In this document: piece after piece, positions 32,081-35,949 of the stretch
Position numbering within the stretch: the stretch's first letter is position 1
How the letters are laid out: the number at the start of each line of letters is the position of its first letter
From: Actinomycetes bacterium
Lineage (GTDB): Bacteria; Actinomycetota; Acidimicrobiia; Acidimicrobiales; Bog-793
DNA length: 35,949 nt
NCBI GenBank assembly: GCA_021809805.1
Contig: JAJZKA010000018.1
Span: forward strand, 1-35,949
Direction of reading: 5' to 3'
The notes under the pieces: generated by a model
The model's input: only the letters and a program-made list of their open reading frames with translations
Told to the model about the DNA's origin: nothing
Databases searched by the model: none
Position numbers and translations under genes: made by a program

Positions 32081-34072
32081 TCAAGCGTCCGCGGGCGCTG
32101 CGCTCTTGCGCTGCACGCGGGCGCGCTCGGCGATCTCCTCGACGACTGCGGAGTTGGCGAGCGTGGTGATGTCGCCGAGATGGCGCTCCTCGGAGATGTC
32201 ACGCAGGAGCCGCCGCATGATCTTGCCAGAACGCGTCTTTGGCAGCTCCTCGGTGAAGACGATCGATACCGGGCGGGCGATCTTGCCGATCTTGTTGGCG
32301 ACGTGGTCGCGCAGCTCGGTGATGAGCGCCTGGTCGCCCTCGCGGGTTCCGCGCAGGGTCACGAAGGCGGCGATCGCCTGCCCCGTCGTCGCGTCATTGC
32401 GTCCGATCACCGCCGCCTCGGCGACCGCCGGGTGGTCGACGAGCGCGGACTCGACCTCGAGGGTGGAGATCCGGTGGCCCGAGACGTTCATCACGTCATC
32501 CACCCGCCCGAGAAGCCAGTAATAGCCGTCGTGGTCGCGCTTCGCGCCGTCACCGGCGAAATACACCCACTTGCCTTCCTCGGGCCGGGAGAAGCGGCGC
32601 CAATAGGTCTCGATGAAGCGGTTGTCGTCGCCGTAGATGCCCCGCAGCATCGACGGCCAGGGCCTGGTGAGCACGAGATAGCCACCCTGGCCGAGCGGCA
32701 CGCTGCGACCTTCGTCGTCGACCACGTCGGCGGCGATGCCGGGAAGCGGGAAGGTCGCCGATCCCGGCTTGGTCGTCGTCACGCCGGGCAACGGGGCGAT
32801 AATGTGCGCGCCCGTCTCGGTCTGCCACCAGGTGTCGACGACCGGGGTCACGCCCCCGCCGATGACGTCTCGATACCACATCCACGCCTCGGGGTTGATC
32901 GGCTCGCCGACGGTACCGAGGATGCGCAGGCTGGAGAGGTCGTGGCGGCCCGGGTACTCGTCCCCCCACTTCATGAACGTGCGGATCGACGTGGGGGCCG
33001 TGTACAGCACCGTCACCTTGTAGCGCTCGACGATGTCCCAGAAGCGGTCCTTGTCCGGGTACTGCGGCGCGCCCTCATAGAGCACGGAGGTGGCGCCGTT
33101 GGCGAGCGGGCCATACACGACGTAGCTGTGGCCCGTCACCCATCCCACATCAGCCGTGCACCAGAAGATGTCCTGGGCCTCGTGCAGGTCGAAGACCATG
33201 CGCATCGTGGCCGTTACGGCTGTGAGATAGCCCGCACAAGTGTGCACAATGCCCTTCGGCTTGGCCGTCGTTCCCGAGGTGTATAGGAGGTAGAGAAGGT
33301 CTTCGGAATCACATTCGGTCGCGGGCCGGCCGCCAGGCTGTCTCGACACGATCTCGTGGTACCAGATGTCTCGTCCCGGCTTCATGTCGACTTCATTCTC
33401 GGTGCGCCGCACCACGAGCACCGATGAGATCGAGGTCGTCTGCTCGAGTGCCTCGTCGGCCATCTGCTTCAAAGGGACGACTTGTCCTGCGCGCCACGCG
33501 CCGTCGCAGGTGATGAGCACCTTGGCCTGAGCGTCATTGATGCGGTCGGCGAGCGCATCCGCGGAAAAGCCCCCGAAGACCACCGAGTGGGGCGCTCCAA
33601 GGCGGGCGCACGCCAAGAGGGCGACTGGCAACTCCGGAACCATGCCCATGTAGATGGCGATGCGATCGCCCTTTTCGACACCGACCTCGGCAAGGGCGTT
33701 TGCCAGCTTGCACACCTCTGCATACAACTCGCGATAGGTGATCACCTTGCGGTCACCGGGCTCGCCTTCCCAGTAGTACGCGACGCGGTCACCTCGCTCG
33801 GCGAGGTGCTGGTCGAGACAGCTCTCGGTGACGTTCAAGCGGCCACCCACAAACCAGCGGGCAAAGGGCGCCTTGGACCAGTCGAGCACTTGATCGTACG
33901 GCTCGCGCCACACCAGACTTTCGGCCTGCTTGGCCCAAAACGCCTCAAAGTCGGCGGCCTCGTCATAGATGGCCTCCGACGAGACGATGGCGTTCGCCCG
34001 CACGGAATCGGGCGGTGCAAAGGTGCGTGCCTCGTCAAAGAGTGCTTCGATCGTGTGGTCCGATGGGCTCAC
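32081..34072 (-). CDS. acs: Acetyl-CoA synthetase (AMP-forming)
   Basis: Activates acetate with ATP and CoA to acetyl-CoA through acetyl-AMP. It has 663 residues from the GTG at 34072, chosen for GGGGAGG six nt upstream; a GTG at 34099 would add nine residues. ANL-superfamily motifs: YTSGTTAKPKGIVHT (P-loop), DTWWQTETGAHI (A5), YFAGDGAKRDHDGYYWLLGR and VDDVMNVSGHRIST (A8 hinge). K617 in PKTRSGKIMRR is the catalytic lysine that Pat/sirtuin systems acetylate. The W in WWQTE restricts the acyl pocket to acetate or propionate. It has its own good promoter with a palindrome at the predicted start, and is followed by satP. Confidence 0.96.
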   Translation of the reverse strand: MSPSDHTIEALFDEARTFAPPDSVRANAIVSSEAIYDEAADFEAFWAKQAESLVWREPYDQVLDWSKAPFARWFVGGRLNVTESCLDQHLAERGDRVAYYWEGEPGDRKVITYRELYAEVCKLANALAEVGVEKGDRIAIYMGMVPELPVALLACARLGAPHSVVFGGFSADALADRINDAQAKVLITCDGAWRAGQVVPLKQMADEALEQTTSISSVLVVRRTENEVDMKPGRDIWYHEIVSRQPGGRPATECDSEDLLYLLYTSGTTAKPKGIVHTCAGYLTAVTATMRMVFDLHEAQDIFWCTADVGWVTGHSYVVYGPLANGATSVLYEGAPQYPDKDRFWDIVERYKVTVLYTAPTSIRTFMKWGDEYPGRHDLSSLRILGTVGEPINPEAWMWYRDVIGGGVTPVVDTWWQTETGAHIIAPLPGVTTTKPGSATFPLPGIAADVVDDEGRSVPLGQGGYLVLTRPWPSMLRGIYGDDNRFIETYWRRFSRPEEGKWVYFAGDGAKRDHDGYYWLLGRVDDVMNVSGHRISTLEVESALVDHPAVAEAAVIGRNDATTGQAIAAFVTLRGTREGDQALITELRDHVANKIGKIARPVSIVFTEELPKTRSGKIMRRLLRDISEERHLGDITTLANSAVVEEIAERARVQRKSAAPADA

Positions 34073-34183
34073 GTCAGCCTCCCCCTCTTGTCGGTTCACT
34101 CAACGCCGATCGGCGCGTCCTCCGCCCGTCGGTGCCCTGCTGGTTCGGTCAGCGTCGCCCGCTCCCCCAACCGAGCGGTCACC

Positions 34184-34198
34184 CGCGCTGCCAGCGCG
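34184..34198. promoter_or_regulatory. 15-bp palindrome at the acs transcription start
   Basis: CGCGCTG-C-CAGCGCG (34184-34198) is a perfect inverted repeat lying roughly +3 to +17 from the predicted acs start. Its placement fits a repressor operator; it could equally form a short RNA hairpin. Confidence 0.45.
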
Positions 34199-34207
34199 TT
34201 GAGCCCA

Positions 34208-34236
34208 GTTATACGACGGCCCCGCCGCCGGGACAA
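34208..34236 (-). promoter_or_regulatory. Promoter of acs
   Basis: Minus strand TTGTCC (34236-34231), exactly 17 bp spacer, TATAAC (34213-34208). It is the best-matching sigma-70-type promoter in the window. Predicted start is near 34201, leaving about 130 nt of 5' leader before the acs GTG. Confidence 0.65.
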
Positions 34237-34272
34237 GGATCGCGGTACGACGTGGGTATCGGCAGCGGCGGA

Positions 34273-35343
34273 TCAATCCGCCTCCAGGTAGTCGCGCAGC
34301 GGTCGCGCGAGCGTCGGTTGGCGCAGTTTGGCGAGGGTCTTGGTCTCGATCTGACGTACTCTCTCGCGGGTCACCCCGAAGATCTTGCCGACCTCCTCGA
34401 GAGTGCGGATCCTGCCGTCATCGAGCCCGAAACGCAACCGCATGACCTCTTGCTCGCGCTCTGAGAGCTCGCGCAGCACGCGGTGGACGGCCTCGTTCAA
34501 CAGCACCCTTGTCGCGGCGTCCACGGGCACTTCGGCGCCCTGGTCCTCGATCAGATCCGAGAGCGTAAAATCGTCCTCCTCGCCGAGGGGCTGCTCGAGC
34601 GAGACGGTGTCCTGGCTAATCCGCTGGATCTCGCGGACGCGCTCGGCAGGGAATTCGATCCGCTCTGCGATCTCTTCGACCGTGGGCTCGCGACCGAGCT
34701 GTTGGGAGAGCTGGCGCTGTACCCGCACCACCTTGTTGATTGTCTCCACGACGTGCACGGGGATGCGGATGGTACGGGCCTGGTCGGCCACTGCGCGGGT
34801 GATCGCCTGGCGGATCCACCAGGTTGCATAGGTCGAGAATTTGAACCCTCGGCGGTAGTCGAACTTCTCGACCGCTCGCATCAGGCCGAGATTTCCCTCC
34901 TGGATCAGATCGAGGAACGCCATCCCGCGGTTGCGATATCGCTTGGCGATCGAGACCACGAGGCGCAAGTTCGCCTCCGTGAGCAGGTCTTTCGCCTCTT
35001 GGCCACGGGTGATTTCCTCTTCGGCGCGGCGTCGCTCCGCGGGTGAGATGTTCGTGATCTCACCGGACTCCCGCCACTGCTCGAGGCGGCCCGCGGCCTC
35101 GTGGCCCGCTTCAATGCGCTTTGCGCACAGCACCTCGAGGTCAGCCGAGAGCAGCGAGACGCGGCCGATCTCGCGCAGGTAGGAGCGCACGGGATCTGCT
35201 GCGCCTGGGCCAGAGCGCACCCCATTGCCCGAGCGGAGCTCGCGCAATGCATCGTCGCCCTCGAACTCCTCGCTGTGGCTGGAGTGTCGCGGTCGCCCGC
35301 CCGGCCGTGCCGCTGCCTTTTGCGGCTCGATGCTCTGCGCCAT
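34273..35343 (-). CDS. RNA polymerase sigma factor, sigma-70 group 1/2 (RpoD/HrdB-like)
   Basis: A 356-residue sigma factor. After a short, poorly conserved N-terminus (no full region 1.1) come region 1.2 ([21 protein letters not shown]), region 2 ([51 protein letters not shown]), region 3 ([20 protein letters not shown]) and region 4 with the helix-turn-helix [19 protein letters not shown]. Linkage to dnaG as in the macromolecular synthesis operon favours the primary factor, but the short N-terminus leaves a group 2 (SigB/Hrd-like) factor possible. The ATG at 35343 overlaps the dnaG stop (TGATG) and has GGAGG five nt upstream; a start at 35403 would lie inside dnaG. Confidence 0.92.
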   Translation of the reverse strand: MAQSIEPQKAAARPGGRPRHSSHSEEFEGDDALRELRSGNGVRSGPGAADPVRSYLREIGRVSLLSADLEVLCAKRIEAGHEAAGRLEQWRESGEITNISPAERRRAEEEITRGQEAKDLLTEANLRLVVSIAKRYRNRGMAFLDLIQEGNLGLMRAVEKFDYRRGFKFSTYATWWIRQAITRAVADQARTIRIPVHVVETINKVVRVQRQLSQQLGREPTVEEIAERIEFPAERVREIQRISQDTVSLEQPLGEEDDFTLSDLIEDQGAEVPVDAATRVLLNEAVHRVLRELSEREQEVMRLRFGLDDGRIRTLEEVGKIFGVTRERVRQIETKTLAKLRQPTLARPLRDYLEAD

Positions 35344-35949
35344 CAGGCCTCCACCTTCTGGCCGGCGCCCGATGATTGCTGCGCCTGATTGTCTATGAGC
35401 CACGCTACCAACCCCTCCGCGTGGGCGAGCGCGGCCGGGGCATCGCTTTCTGCGCCGCTCAGCTCGTTCATCTTCTTCAAAGAGCTCGTCAGCCAGGTGG
35501 TGGTGTCGATGAGGGGACCGAGCCGCTCGGCGAGCTTGGCCTCAGGCTCGGAGCGTTGCCGCTCGCGCAGTTCGGCCATGAGGCCGCGCAGTGCTGCCTC
35601 TGCCGCTGAGCGCACGAGCTGGACGACGGTCCCACCGACGTCCAGCTCGTCGGCGCCATCGCTATTGGCGAGCCGCGATAGCAGCTCGCCCGCCTCCGGG
35701 GTCGCGATGGCGATCGCCTCCGCCAGGTGCGACGCGCTGCCGAGCGCTTCGAACGCGCCCCGTTGCAGCGGGTCGACGAAGCAGGCCGCGTCGAGCAGCT
35801 CGGCGACCTCGGCGGGGCGGTGTACGGCGAGGAGCAACGCATTGCGTCCCGGGCGCGGCCCTTCAGGATCTCGGCCGCCGCCGCCACGAGCCCGCGGGCC
35901 GCTGCCGGCCGCGCGACGCTTGGCTCCCGGTGCGCTCGGACCGCCAGGC
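35343..35949 (-). CDS. dnaG: DNA primase, C-terminal part (cut by window edge)
   Basis: The minus-strand frame is open to the window's right edge, so only the last 201 residues or so are seen. A Pro/Gly/Arg-rich linker (about 45 residues from the edge) leads into a helical domain ([65 protein letters not shown]) that reads as the C-terminal helicase-interaction domain of actinobacterial DnaG. The catalytic TOPRIM and zinc domains lie outside the window, so the call rests on this domain plus the neighbouring sigma gene, the standard dnaG-rpoD order. The extreme C-terminus (about the last 40 residues) is poorly conserved. The stop overlaps the sigma factor start. Confidence 0.8.
   Translation of the reverse strand, partial: PGGPSAPGAKRRAAGSGPRARGGGGRDPEGPRPGRNALLLAVHRPAEVAELLDAACFVDPLQRGAFEALGSASHLAEAIAIATPEAGELLSRLANSDGADELDVGGTVVQLVRSAAEAALRGLMAELRERQRSEPEAKLAERLGPLIDTTTWLTSSLKKMNELSGAESDAPAALAHAEGLVAWLIDNQAQQSSGAGQKVEA

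Noticed and set aside
31915-32202. Longer N-terminus for the acetate transporter reaching into acs
   Set aside because: It would translate the strong intergenic hairpin and overlap acs; the residues are Ser/Arg/Pro-rich and absent from the family.
31721-33286. Plus-strand open frame opposite acs and satP
   Set aside because: Antisense to two well-supported genes; composition typical of a shadow frame.

Overview
The window is high-GC, densely coded bacterial DNA and most likely comes from an actinobacterium of the class Acidimicrobiia. The pointers are mycobacterial-type SerC, LeuA of the Corynebacterium type, DUF1707 and DUF3039 proteins, a dnaG-rpoD pair, leaderless -10/start arrangements with TANNNT boxes, and a large Kelch/Ig-like/six-repeat surface protein of a style I associate with acidimicrobia. 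A type-1 copper sulfocyanin-like lipoprotein hints at an acidophilic or metal-oxidising lifestyle. The taxonomic placement is an inference.

Layout. 1-2098: 3' part of a large repeat-built, probably extracytoplasmic protein. 2218-8593: ilvD, then an attenuator-controlled ilvB-ilvN-ilvC unit with a coupled zinc alcohol dehydrogenase. 8614-11393: serC (minus), an aspartate aminotransferase (plus) and a small membrane protein (minus). 11453-13866: leuA behind its own attenuator, followed by the sulfocyanin-like lipoprotein. 13868-16913 (minus): DUF1707 protein, greA, leuC, leuD. 16957-21405: a third attenuator, then leuB-ilvE-cimA and a coupled unknown gene. 21497-27333: small protein, short MscS-like channel, fatty acid desaturase, ABC-F ATPase and an HtrA-like membrane protease. 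27441-29438: DUF3039 protein, GNAT acetyltransferase, and two fluoride channel genes under a fluoride riboswitch. 29528-30719: small DUF1508-like protein, tRNA-Asn and a CAU-anticodon tRNA, and a small hypothetical gene. 31213-34236 (minus): acs and satP for acetate. 34273-35949 (minus): primary-type sigma factor coupled to the 3' end of dnaG, which runs off the right edge.

The genes in the first 21 kb form an almost complete branched-chain amino acid factory. CimA makes citramalate from pyruvate and acetyl-CoA. LeuCD and LeuB can turn it into 2-oxobutyrate, so isoleucine need not come from threonine (no ilvA is visible). IlvBN, IlvC, IlvD and IlvE complete valine and isoleucine, and LeuA/LeuCD/LeuB/IlvE make leucine. 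Three transcription units (ilvBNC, leuA, leuB-ilvE-cimA) each begin with a 10-12 residue leader peptide rich in Ile/Val/Leu, followed by two hairpins, the second terminator-like. All three leader peptides appear to be leaderless, with the ATG at or within 1-3 nt of the predicted transcription start. This is the most striking regulatory feature of the window.

A second clear regulatory element is a fluoride riboswitch (minus strand, 29438-29391). Its 3' strand can pair perfectly with the Shine-Dalgarno region of the first crcB gene, which suggests control of translation. I saw no CRISPR array, insertion sequence, prophage or integration site.
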